Assembly: GCA_016699615.1 (NCBI GenBank)
Contig: CP064984.1
Span: 2,886,001 to 2,950,000 of the forward strand
Source: Sphingobacteriales bacterium
GTDB taxonomy: Bacteria > Bacteroidota > Bacteroidia > Chitinophagales > JADIYW01
Length of the DNA: 64,000 nucleotides
Direction of reading: 5' to 3'
In this document: piece after piece, positions 1 through 7,623 of the stretch
Position numbering within the stretch: the first letter of the stretch is position 1
How the letters are laid out: each line of letters starts with the position of its first letter
Made by a program: the position numbers and the translations under genes
The notes under the pieces: model-generated
Database searches by the model: none
Seen by the model: only the letters and a program-made list of their open reading frames with translations
Told to the model about the DNA's origin: nothing

Positions 1-329
1 TATCTACATTTATAGGATTTTTATATCTACATAGTATAACTCCTACATCTAAAATACCTTCAATTCTAGTCTTGGATCAACCAAGTCAGGTTTATTTCCC
101 AAAAGTATACAAGCAATTAGATGAAGAAGTCGAAAATGAACAAAAGAAAGTTGATGATAATATTCTTCAAGTCAAGAATATATTTAAAGTAATTTCTGAT
201 GAAATTGCTAACATTGATAACGAGTGTGGTTACAAGCCACAAGTGATTGTTTTGGAACACGCTGATGAAGATGAGTTCTCACAATTTATAAAATATCGAT
301 GGAGCAAAGATGGAAGAAAGTTGATTTAG
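1..329 (+). CDS. DUF3732-type SMC/RecN-like ATPase, C-terminal end only
   Basis: The reading frame is open from the left edge, so only the last ~109 residues are visible; the TTG at 72 is internal and not a start. The sequence opens with 'PSILVLDQPSQVYFP', which I recognise as the Walker B/D-loop region of DUF3732 proteins (LDQPSQ... motif). A charged, coiled-coil-like helix (LDEEVENEQKKVDD) and a short ending 'EHADEDEF...' with a terminal Trp-Ser-Lys-Asp stretch follow. DUF3732 proteins are SMC/RecN-like ATPases, reported as the ATPase of ABC-three-component (ABC-3C) anti-phage systems. If so, the partner middle component and effector lie left of this window. The nearby tRNA genes and insertion sequence suit an accessory island. 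The family call rests on the motif; the defence role is inference. Confidence 0.7.
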   Translation, partial: STFIGFLYLHSITPTSKIPSILVLDQPSQVYFPKVYKQLDEEVENEQKKVDDNILQVKNIFKVISDEIANIDNECGYKPQVIVLEHADEDEFSQFIKYRWSKDGRKLI

Positions 330-629
330 AAATTAAGGCAGCCAGTAACAGTGGTGGCAGTTGCACAACGTGGTTTTTTGGGCGGTAGTTTTACATAACT
401 TATATATCATTAGGGTTAGCGCAATTAAAAGTTGAGCTAAGAAATAGTTTACTTATACTTTATATAATCATATAATATTTATTTTTAGCGTCATTTTTCG
501 TAAGCCTTGATTTTTGTTACTTTATTTATCAATAAAAAAAGTAAGTATCAAGACAAAGAAGGTAAATGCACATATTTCATCAAGTAAAGAAGTAAATACA
601 GCTATTGTTTCAACGGAAAATAAAATAAA
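330..629. other. Intergenic stretch with an imperfect inverted repeat
   Basis: No credible gene lies here. The stretch at 340-400 is noticeably richer in G and C than its surroundings (GGTGGCAG, GGGCGGTAG). At 506-552 there is an imperfect inverted repeat with arms CTTGAT...TTACTTT and AAAGTAA...ATCAAG. It could form a hairpin, but no U-tract follows on the plus strand. An apparent 104-codon frame starting at 514 runs across both tRNA genes and is spurious. Confidence 0.5.
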
Positions 630-655
630 AAAGCCTTACATTACTGTAAGGCTTT
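630..655 (-). terminator. Intrinsic terminator of the tRNA-Ser/tRNA-Pro unit
   Basis: A perfect 11-bp stem (630-640 pairing with 645-655, AAGCCTTACA arm) has a 4-base loop. Read on the minus strand, it is followed by a T-rich tract (TTTTTTATTTT). It lies 12 bases after the 3' end of tRNA-Pro. Confidence 0.85.
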
Positions 656-667
656 ACATTTGGTTAG

Positions 668-742
668 TCGGGATGGCTGGATTCGAACCAACGACCTCCT
701 GGTCCCAAACCAGGCATTCTAACCGGACTGAACTACATCCCG
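668..742 (-). tRNA. tRNA-Pro (anticodon TGG)
   Basis: Cloverleaf on the minus strand, 75 nt. The acceptor arm CGGGATG (736-742) pairs with CATCCCG (669-675), with discriminator A at 668. The anticodon arm CCTGG-TTTGGGA-CCAGG gives anticodon TGG. A T-arm with GGTTCGAATCC is present, and CCA is not encoded. Only 18 bases separate it from tRNA-Ser upstream, so the two are probably co-transcribed. Confidence 0.95.
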
Positions 743-760
743 ATTATATTTATTATACTG

Positions 761-847
761 CGGTGAGAGAGGGATTCGAACCCTCGGTACAGTTTCCCAT
801 ACGTCAGTTTAGCAAACTGGTGGTTTAAGCCACTCACCCATCTCACC
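761..847 (-). tRNA. tRNA-Ser (anticodon GCT)
   Basis: Class II tRNA on the minus strand, 87 nt. The acceptor GGTGAGA (841-847) pairs with TCTCACC, with discriminator G at 761. The anticodon loop reads TTGCTAA between CCAGT/ACTG-type arms, giving GCT (serine AGC/AGT). A long variable arm (ACGTATGGGAAACTGT region) and a GGTTCGAATCC T-arm are visible. It is the first gene of the Ser-Pro tRNA unit. Confidence 0.95.
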
Positions 848-876
848 TCAGATTTTTCTTCAGAACTTTCGGAGTG

Positions 877-908
877 CAAAGATAGTATATATAAAAGAAC
901 TGTGCAAA
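877..908 (-). promoter_or_regulatory. Bacteroidota-type promoter for the tRNA unit
   Basis: On the minus strand TTTG (905-908) is followed after exactly 20 bases by TATCTTTG (877-884). This is a full match to the Bacteroidota consensus TTTG-N19/20-TAnnTTTG. It sits 30 bases upstream of the tRNA-Ser 5' end. The insertion sequence begins only 27 bases further upstream, so the core promoter is intact. Confidence 0.8.
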
Positions 909-935
909 TATAATTGCATTTTTTTAAAAAATTTA

Positions 936-953
936 TCATTAGTGTCCGATAAA
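936..953 (+). repeat. Left terminal inverted repeat of the insertion sequence
   Basis: TCATTAGTGTCCGATAAA is the exact reverse complement of 2303-2320. The core TGTCCGATAA resembles ends known from IS4-family elements of Bacteroidota. Confidence 0.85.
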
Positions 954-965
954 GATAAAAAAAGA

Positions 966-991
966 GAGCCATAATTTTGGGATTATGGCTC
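966..991 (-). terminator. Hairpin/terminator inside the left end of the insertion sequence
   Basis: A perfect 10-bp stem GAGCCATAAT / ATTATGGCTC (966-975 with 982-991) has a 6-base loop. Read on the minus strand it is followed by TCTCTTTTTTTATC, a good U-tract, so it should stop transcription leaving the element leftward. On the plus strand the same hairpin lies in front of the transposase and could limit impinging transcription. The second role is inference. Confidence 0.6.
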
Positions 992-1025
992 AAAATATAT
1001 AGTTTGTTTTTGCACAACTTACTAT

Positions 1026-2229
1026 ATGAATAAAAGTACGCATAATTTTGGTAATTCGGTTCTCTCACAGCTGATTTCTTTAATTCCTAATTCTACTATT
1101 GATACAGCTGTTAACAAGCATAACAGTGATAGATATATCAAACGATTTACAACACTAGAACATTTAGTAACGATGTTGTTTTGTGTTGGCTCCAACAGTA
1201 CTTCGCTTCGTGAGGTTTGTACTAATTTATTAGGTTTAGAAGGCAAACTCAAACATATTAAACTCAAACAACCACCTAAAAAGAGTACGCTTGGTGATGC
1301 TAACAAACGTAGAAATGCTGTTGTGTTTGAACAAATCTATTATGACTTGTTGGCTTTTTATAAATCAACTTTATCGGACAGCCGATTTAGAGAAAGTTAT
1401 GGTAAGAGCTGTCCATTATCGATTCTACTACTATTTTCTTGTTTAAAGACATCTTAAAATGTGTTGGGCGTAAACCGATAAATGGCAAAAATAAAGGTGG
1501 TATTAAAGTGCATCTGCAAATTAGAGCAGATTATAATTTGCCTACTTTAGTAAAATTTACAGATGCTACTGTTCATGATAGTAACTTTATCCAGCATATT
1601 TCTTTTGACTCCAACACCATCTATTGCTTTGACAGAGGTTATGTTGATTATCTACTCTTTGAGAGATTTAATCAAACACAAATACCATTTGTAACCCGTA
1701 TTAAAGACAATGCAACGTTTAGTTCTAAAGAAGAATTTAGTTTGGATAACTGCACAGATGATGCTGTTTTGAAAGATGAAAAAATAGAATTAGACATTAG
1801 AGAAAATGGCACAATAACAAGACAATTGCCACTTCGTAGAATTGCCTATTGGAGCGAACAGCATAACAAATGCTACGAATTTATTACCAATATCTACGAT
1901 CTAAAACCAGAACAAATTGCTACAATATACAAGCAACGATGGCAAATTGAGTTATTGCACAAACAACTCAAACAAAATTTTCCACTTAATTATTTTTAGG
2001 TGATAATGAAAATGCAATTATTATACAGATTTGGTGTACGCTTATTTACAATTTACTTATCACCGTTATTCAAAGAAAAGTAGAAAAACGAAAATGGGCA
2101 TTTGCAAATCTTTGTTCACTAATCAGAACACATTTATTTAACTACATCAACCTAAAATCATTCCTCAAAAATCCACAAAAACACTACATCGTTGCTACAC
2201 AAAATCAAATACAATTATTTTCAGGATAA
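1026..2229 (+). pseudogene. IS4-family transposase, two single-base frameshifts
   Basis: The N-terminal part (1026-~1405) is a DUF4372 domain (VLSQLISLIPNS..., YIKRFTTLEHLVTMLF, then GDANKRRN). The frame then shifts; restoring one A near 1404 gives 'YGKELSIIDSTTI', which supplies the first catalytic Asp. The core continues with KGGIKVHLQI, VHDSNF and CFDRGYVDY (second Asp), then YKQRWQIELLHKQLKQ (catalytic Glu region). The frame is lost again at 1997 in a T-run; one more T restores NYFLGDNENA and the frame runs to a stop at 2227-2229. The repaired protein is ~401 aa, normal for the family. Both lesions are one-base losses in homopolymers, so the gene may really be intact. Confidence 0.85.
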
Positions 2230-2302
2230 CCTGCTTTTGTTTTATTGTAATTTTATCACACATTTATATTGATAATCAATATCAAAAAAATTATTCCGTA
2301 TT

Positions 2303-2320
2303 TTTATCGGACACTAATGA
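2303..2320 (-). repeat. Right terminal inverted repeat of the insertion sequence
   Basis: Exact reverse complement of 936-953, directly followed by the second copy of AAATTTA (2321-2327). Confidence 0.85.
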
Positions 2321-2436
2321 AAATTTATATCATTATAGAAATTAATAATTATTAAACATTCAAAAAATACATAACAAGCCTTAACATCCTTGCTTTTTGT
2401 ATTTTAGCACTCAATTACATATTATTTTTATTCAAC

Positions 2437-3690
2437 ATGATTTTTAAGAAAGAAGTATTTAATGCATTAGCCTACAAAGAATTCAAATACTATGTTGTAG
2501 CACGTTTCTTAATTACTGTAGCCATTTCTTTTCAGTCAGTAATTATTGGATGGAAAATATACATTTTAACAAATAGCAAATTACTACTTGGATTTATTGG
2601 ACTTACAGAAGCAATTCCTGCAATTGGTGTAGCATTGTATGGTGGCTATATTGCAGACAAATATGATAAGCAAAAACTATACATGTATTGTTTATCATTT
2701 TTTGCCTTACTCAGTGGTATGTTAATCTTCATAACACATGATTACTTTTTGCATCTAGCAGGATTGAGAAATACTGTTATTGCCATCTATATAATTATAT
2801 TTCTAACAGGCATTGCTCGTGGTTTAGCTGGTCCTGCATCATTCTCACTTTCGACATTTCTTATACCTAAACACCTATATCAAAATGGTGCTACTTGGAG
2901 TAGCAGTGCATGGCAATTGGGTGCTGTTATTGGCCCAGCATTTGCAGGAATATTATTTGGTTTTTTAGGCATTACAAAAACATTTACTATACAATTAATT
3001 CTAATTATTTTTTCTGTTTTCTTAATTTATAATATAAAACCTAAGTCGCCTGTACAAACAACAGTAGCAGAAAGTGTTTGGAAAAGTATACAAGTAGGGT
3101 TGAAGTTTGTCTTTCAAAACAAGATTATTCTTTCCTGTATTTCCTTAGATTTATTTGCTGTATTATTTGGTGGTGCAGTAGCTTTGTTACCTGTATATGC
3201 TAATGATATTTTGCATGTTGGGCCACAAGGTTTAGGCGCACTAAGAGCCATGCCAGCAGTAGGTGCTATATTTACAATGCTATTCGTTGCATTTTCGCCA
3301 ATACATAAAAATGCTGGTTATAAATTATTATTTTCGGTAGCTGGTTTTGGCTTATGTATTATTCTATTTGGTATTAGTACAAACTTCTACTTGTCTTTAT
3401 GTTGTTTAATGATAGGTGGTGCATTAGATGGTGTAAGTGTAATAATTAGACATACCATTATTCAATTAAAAACACCAGCTGAAATGCGTGGTAGAGTATC
3501 CGCAGTAAATTCTATGTTTATTGGTTCTTCTAACGAAATTGGTGAGTTTGAAAGTGGTGTTACTGCAAGATTGTTTGGTACTGTACCAGCAGTTGTATTT
3601 GGTGGCGCAATGACTATTTTAGTTGTAATAGTAACCTATTTCTACGCACCGTCAATAAGAAAATTGGAGCTAAAAACTGATGAAGATTAA
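2437..3690 (+). CDS. MFS transporter (EntS-like exporter family)
   Basis: A 417-residue inner-membrane protein with about 12 hydrophobic segments. The N-terminal 'FKYYVVARFLITVA..' and the loop 'GGYIADKYDKQKLY' after the second helix match the major facilitator family, specifically the branch that includes enterobactin exporter EntS and MFS_3 proteins. A matching loop in the second half reads 'TPAEMRGRVSAVNSMF'. The substrate cannot be read from the sequence; exporters of this branch move siderophores, drugs or small metabolites by proton antiport. The next gene starts 3 bases after the stop, so the two are probably co-transcribed, although the formiminotransferase gives no clue to the substrate. 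Confidence 0.85.
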   Translation: MIFKKEVFNALAYKEFKYYVVARFLITVAISFQSVIIGWKIYILTNSKLLLGFIGLTEAIPAIGVALYGGYIADKYDKQKLYMYCLSFFALLSGMLIFITHDYFLHLAGLRNTVIAIYIIIFLTGIARGLAGPASFSLSTFLIPKHLYQNGATWSSSAWQLGAVIGPAFAGILFGFLGITKTFTIQLILIIFSVFLIYNIKPKSPVQTTVAESVWKSIQVGLKFVFQNKIILSCISLDLFAVLFGGAVALLPVYANDILHVGPQGLGALRAMPAVGAIFTMLFVAFSPIHKNAGYKLLFSVAGFGLCIILFGISTNFYLSLCCLMIGGALDGVSVIIRHTIIQLKTPAEMRGRVSAVNSMFIGSSNEIGEFESGVTARLFGTVPAVVFGGAMTILVVIVTYFYAPSIRKLELKTDED

Positions 3691-3693
3691 ACA

Positions 3694-4653
3694 ATGACAA
3701 CATTTAGCCAACAAGATATTTTAATAGAATGTGTTCCAAATTTTTCAGAAGGAAGAAATAAAGCTACTATTGATGCAATAGCAAAAGCTATAGCAGAAGT
3801 AAAAGATGTAAAACTATTACACATTGACATTGGTTATGATGCCAATAGAACAGTTTTTACTTTTGTAGGCAAACCAGAAGCTGTGGTAGATGCGGCATTT
3901 AAGGCAATACATGTTGCATTTCATTTAATTGATATGCAGCAACATCATGGTGCGCATCCAAGAATGGGTGCTTGTGATGTATGTCCACTTATTCCATTGC
4001 AAAATATTAGCATGGAAGATACTAAGTCATATTCATATATATTAGCAGAAAAAGTAGGCAGTTTGGGTGTGCCTGTTTATATGTACGAAGCATCTGCCAA
4101 GGTAGCTGATAGAAGCAACTTAGCATACATTAGGAGCGGAGAGTATGAGGCTATTGAAGACAAAAAACAATTAGCTATTTGGCAACCAGATTTTGGTAGT
4201 TTTTTACATAGCAAGCATTTTGGTATGATAGCAATTGGTGCTAGAAAATTTTTATTAGCCTACAATGTAAATTTGCAAACTACTGATATTGAAATTGGAA
4301 AAAAAATTGCTGCAATTTTTAGAGCTGATAGAAAGACCAACGAGAAACTTCAATATTCTAAAGCTATTGCATGGTATATGGAAGCATATAATTGTGTGCA
4401 AATATATACTAACATTACTGATTGTGAGCAATCATCTATTTTTTATGTTTTTTAATATATCAAGTATTTATCAAATAAATTTGGTGTAGATACAAATGGC
4501 AGTGAGTTAATTGGTTTAATTCCTAAGCAAGCATTACTACGCAACAAAAATTTGAATGAAGTTGATGATTTGAATCTTGCAGTTGCATACCTTGGCTTAG
4601 ATGCACTTCATCCATTTTTGCTACAAAAAAGAATATTAGAATATTTATTATGA
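3694..4653 (+). pseudogene. ftcD: Glutamate formiminotransferase, interrupted by one in-frame TAA
   Basis: Transfers the formimino group of N-formimino-L-glutamate to tetrahydrofolate in histidine degradation. The start 'ILIECVPNFSEGRN' and the block 'HHGAHPRMGACDVCPLIPL' are hallmarks of the family's N-terminal subdomain. The visible protein stops at 4453-4455 after 'SSIFYVF'. The same frame goes on without a shift as YIKYLSNKFGVDTNGSELIG and ends at 4651-4653 with 'HPFLLQKRILEYLL'. The uninterrupted length would be ~319 aa, close to single-domain family members. One substitution (for example GAA to TAA, next to a T-run) explains it. It may be a real null allele or a base-call error; a readthrough product is unlikely. 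No cyclodeaminase domain or other hut gene is adjacent. Confidence 0.85.
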
Positions 4654-4711
4654 CGATTGTCATTGTTGTTTATTGTAATTTTATATACATTTACAGAAAC
4701 AACAAAATTTA

Positions 4712-5539
4712 ATGAATACTATAATTTTTCCAACAGATTTTTCTGAAACAGCAGACAATGCGCTACAAACAGCAAAGAATGTAGCCAAAAATACAAATGC
4801 AACCATACATTTGTGTCATTTTTATACATTGGTGCTAAATAATTATACAGCACCAGAATCTATGATTCCATTAGAATTGTTGGATGACATTAAAGTATCT
4901 GCAGTAAATGAAATAAATAAAATGAAAGAAGCTTTAGTACTTGAAGGCTTTAAGGTAGAAAGCACGGTAAATGGTGGCGATTTGGTGTTAGAAATTTTAG
5001 ATTTAGCAGAAAATACTCATGCAGATTTAATTGTGATGGGTACAACTGGTGCAAACAATTTCATTAATAAACTAATTGGTAGCAATGCATTGAGTATTAT
5101 GCAAAAAAGTAAATGTCCTGTAATATTAGTACCAAATAATTATAAAAATAAAACTAGCATAGATAAGATTGTATTTGCAGATCATTTTGATGTAGATAAT
5201 TCACAAATCATTCAAGAGATTGCAAATTTTGCTGATAAGATGCAAGTTTCTGCAGTAGATGTACTTAGTGTGAATACTGATTACAATTTCAATGTTATAA
5301 ATGATACTCAAACTATAGATAGTTTAGTAAACACATTAGGCGAAAATAAGGTAAAACTCAACTTTGTTGAAGCGGCAAATTTTGTTGATGGTTTTAAACA
5401 ATATGCAGAAAACCACCAAGTAGATTTACTGATAATGAGTACAAGAAAGAAAACACTTTTGCAAAGATTGTTTACAGATAGCCAAACAAAACTAATGGCA
5501 GAACACGGGCAAACACCATTAATGATATACCATATCTAA
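4712..5539 (+). CDS. Universal stress protein, tandem UspA domains
   Basis: 275 residues with two UspA folds. The first (~1-142) is canonical: 'IIFPTDFSETADNALQTA' at the start and the ATP-binding signature 'VMGTTGANNFINKLIGSNAL' followed by 'CPVILVP'. The second (~150-275) is degenerate at its start (KIVFADHFDVDNSQ) but ends 'LLIMSTRKKTLLQRLF...TPLMIYHI'. Tandem Usp proteins of this size are common in Bacteroidota and respond to stress through an unknown mechanism. It is a single gene between the broken ftcD and a convergent SRPBCC gene, cytoplasmic, without signal sequence. Confidence 0.9.
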   Translation: MNTIIFPTDFSETADNALQTAKNVAKNTNATIHLCHFYTLVLNNYTAPESMIPLELLDDIKVSAVNEINKMKEALVLEGFKVESTVNGGDLVLEILDLAENTHADLIVMGTTGANNFINKLIGSNALSIMQKSKCPVILVPNNYKNKTSIDKIVFADHFDVDNSQIIQEIANFADKMQVSAVDVLSVNTDYNFNVINDTQTIDSLVNTLGENKVKLNFVEAANFVDGFKQYAENHQVDLLIMSTRKKTLLQRLFTDSQTKLMAEHGQTPLMIYHI

Positions 5540-5584
5540 GTGTTTGCGTTAGTTCATAATGATATCTTATTTACATTCTGTTGC

Positions 5585-6034
5585 TTAGCTTTCTAAGATA
5601 TCTTTAAGTATTTGATTTCTAATTTTTAAAAAATTAGTCATATATTTTTTTAGAACTAATACGTCAAATATTTTACCTAAAATACCAAATGGTACTTCAT
5701 AATAAAATTCGTCTGTCATTATTGTATGTCCATTTTTACTTTCAAATGTATGAATATGACGCATGCTTTTAAATGCACCTTTCAACATAATGTCTTCAAA
5801 AAAATATGGTGGATTCATTTTTGTAATTTCTACTGTAAGTCTTTGTCTTATTCCAAAATGTTTTGCCTCCCAAGTAATTTTATCTCCTAATTGACAAAGT
5901 CCTGATGTTCTACCTGCAATTGCAGTTTCATTAGTTCTTTTTGCTGTTAGTTTATGTGCATCAACATCACGTGATAAATCAAAGCATCTATTAATATCTG
6001 CATTAAATTTTGTTTGTAGATTAATAATTGTCAT
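5585..6034 (-). CDS. SRPBCC (START-like) domain protein
   Basis: 149 residues matching the polyketide cyclase/dehydrase-like SRPBCC fold found as stand-alone proteins in Bacteroidota: 'FDLSRDVDAHKLTAKRTNETAIAG' near the N-terminus, 'ITWEAKHFGIRQRLTVEI' in the middle, and 'MTDEFYYEVPFGILGKIFDVLVLKKYM' before the C-terminal helix. These folds form a hydrophobic ligand cavity; ligand and role are unknown. No signal peptide. It lies alone, about 60 bases downstream of the HEAT-repeat gene on the same strand. Confidence 0.8.
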   Translation of the reverse strand: MTIINLQTKFNADINRCFDLSRDVDAHKLTAKRTNETAIAGRTSGLCQLGDKITWEAKHFGIRQRLTVEITKMNPPYFFEDIMLKGAFKSMRHIHTFESKNGHTIMTDEFYYEVPFGILGKIFDVLVLKKYMTNFLKIRNQILKDILES

Positions 6035-6094
6035 TTTATTATTCTGTATTTTGTTTAGTAAGTAAATATCGATATCTAAAAATTGTATTCAATA

Positions 6095-6613
6095 CTATCT
6101 TTTTACTTTTTTGAGTGCATCGATATACTTTTTCTTCACACCATTGTCTTCTTCGTTTTCTAATAGTATTTCAATTTTTGGCAATAGTGTTTTATTGTGT
6201 TCAGTATTTAACTTTAGGATTTCAGCTAATGCATAAGCTGTTGCCCAACGTACAACAGTACCTTTGTGTTCAGCATTTGATAAAAGATTATTAATAGCCT
6301 TATCAAGTTTTGTAGGAAACAATTTAGCTGTATTTCCAATTACTTTTGCACTTTCCCATTTTACTCTTGGTTCTTCATCATTTAGTGTATTTATTACAAA
6401 ACTCTGTAAACTTTCGTTGGCAATACTTGGAAATTTTTTAGTAGCATATTCTAATGCTTCTATACATGTTGCTTTGTCTGTAGCTTTTTGTTGCTCAGCA
6501 AATAGCAATAAGGTTTCAATATTCAAATCATCTTTTAATAGACAATCACCAATTATTGAAACCTTAGCTTTTGTTTTTAATGTCTTATCTTGAAATACTT
6601 GTTCTATTGTCAT
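6095..6613 (-). CDS. HEAT-repeat protein
   Basis: 172 residues, all helical by appearance, with repeats such as 'DEEPRVKWESAKVIGNTA' and 'HKGTVVRWATAYALAEILK', the spacing expected of HEAT/PBS-lyase repeats. It ends with a lysine-rich tail. No catalytic motif is visible, and such proteins usually mediate protein contacts. It may be co-transcribed with the SRPBCC gene downstream. No partner is evident from the context. Confidence 0.75.
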   Translation of the reverse strand: MTIEQVFQDKTLKTKAKVSIIGDCLLKDDLNIETLLLFAEQQKATDKATCIEALEYATKKFPSIANESLQSFVINTLNDEEPRVKWESAKVIGNTAKLFPTKLDKAINNLLSNAEHKGTVVRWATAYALAEILKLNTEHNKTLLPKIEILLENEEDNGVKKKYIDALKKVKR

Positions 6614-6690
6614 GTATAATTTACAATCAGAAATAATATTACTAATTTCTATGAATTAATATTTTCAATAGTACAATTGTAAATGTGTAT

Positions 6691-7377
6691 TTATTCGTTG
6701 TTGTTAGAAATCATTTTATGTACGATTCCTGCTAAAACAGCTCCAACAATTGGTGCAACTATAAATAACCACAATTGCTCTAATGCCCAACCACCAGCAA
6801 ATATTGCTTGACTTATACTTCTTGCAGGATTTACAGATGTATTTGTAACTGGAATACTGATTAAATGTATTAGCGTTAATCCTAATCCGATAGCTAAGCC
6901 AGCAAATCCTTTAGGTGCATTTTCATGTATTACGCCAAGAATAATAATTAAGAACATAAATGTCATTACTACTTCTGTTACAAAAGCTGCTAACATATTG
7001 TATCCACCTGGAGAATGTTCGCCATAACCATTTGCTGCAAATCCACCTAATTCAAAACCAGCTTTTCCACTTGCTATAATATACAAAATAGCAGCACCAG
7101 TAATTGCTCCTAATATTTGTGCAACAATATATGGAATCAACTCTTTTTTGTCGAAGCGACCACCAATCCAAAGTCCTATAGATACAGCAGGATTAAGATG
7201 GCAACCAGAAACATGACCAATTGCATAAGCCATTGTTAATACAGTAAGTCCAAATGCCATTGCTACACCAACAAAGCCAATGCCTAACTCTGGATATGCT
7301 GCTGCTAATACTGCACTACCACATCCACCAAGTACTAACCATAATGTTCCAATAAATTCTGACGCTAATTTTTTCAT
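6691..7377 (-). CDS. aqpZ: Aquaporin Z-type water channel
   Basis: 228 residues with six membrane helices and the two half-helix pore motifs 'HLNPAVSIGLW' (Asn62-Pro-Ala) and 'TSVNPARSISQAIFAGGW'. Phe in the AFGL segment of helix 2, a His in 'LGLTLIHLISIPV' and the Arg after the second NPA form a narrow water-selective filter as in AqpZ rather than a glycerol facilitator. The start 'MKKLASEFIGTLWLVLGGCGSAVLAA' is typical of AqpZ, and the length matches the family (~230). Monocistronic; the 240 bases upstream hold no other gene. Confidence 0.95.
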   Translation of the reverse strand: MKKLASEFIGTLWLVLGGCGSAVLAAAYPELGIGFVGVAMAFGLTVLTMAYAIGHVSGCHLNPAVSIGLWIGGRFDKKELIPYIVAQILGAITGAAILYIIASGKAGFELGGFAANGYGEHSPGGYNMLAAFVTEVVMTFMFLIIILGVIHENAPKGFAGLAIGLGLTLIHLISIPVTNTSVNPARSISQAIFAGGWALEQLWLFIVAPIVGAVLAGIVHKMISNNNE

Positions 7378-7623
7378 TTTTTAATTTTTAGAGATTATAA
7401 TAATTTGTTTAGTTTTAAAATAGTAAATAAATAGATTTTATACTTTCATGTATATACTTATTTAATTAGGTAATGAAAATACTATTTTTTTTTGAATATC
7501 TCAATTAAAAGTTATACATATTATAATATGTTATTTTTTTACAATGTATCTTTTTGGTATATTGTTTGCAAAAATAGAAGCGAATCAAAACAAAAATACA
7601 AATGTTATATACTTAATCAAAAA
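7378..7623. other. AT-rich intergenic region without recognisable features
   Basis: 246 bases between the outer-membrane protein gene (its 3' end) and aqpZ (its 5' end), both on the minus strand. It presumably carries the aqpZ promoter and the terminator of the receptor gene, but I see no convincing -7/-33 pair and no strong hairpin with a U-tract. Confidence 0.4.

Larger units (their letters stand above)
929..2327 (+). mobile_element. IS4-like insertion sequence (DUF4372 type) with target duplication
   Basis: The element spans 936-2320 (1,385 bp), bounded by perfect 18-bp terminal inverted repeats: left 936-953 (TCATTAGTGTCCGATAAA) and right 2303-2320, its exact reverse complement. A 7-bp direct repeat, AAATTTA, flanks it at 929-935 and 2321-2327 and is read as the target-site duplication; being AT-only it could be partly chance. 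One transposase gene fills the element. Perfect ends and the retained duplication suggest recent insertion. It landed just upstream of the tRNA promoter and between a defence-like ATPase fragment and an MFS gene. Confidence 0.85.

Noticed and set aside
514..828. 104-codon open frame on the plus strand
   Set aside because: It runs antisense through both tRNA genes and the terminator; no protein family is visible.
733..1306. Two open frames on the minus strand over the tRNA-Ser promoter and transposase start
   Set aside because: Antisense to the transposase and tRNA; amino-acid content is random for this base composition.
1997..1999. Amber nonsense mutation in the transposase
   Set aside because: Reading on in the same frame gives no family sequence; a one-T deletion with a change of frame restores NYFLGDNENA, so it is a frameshift.
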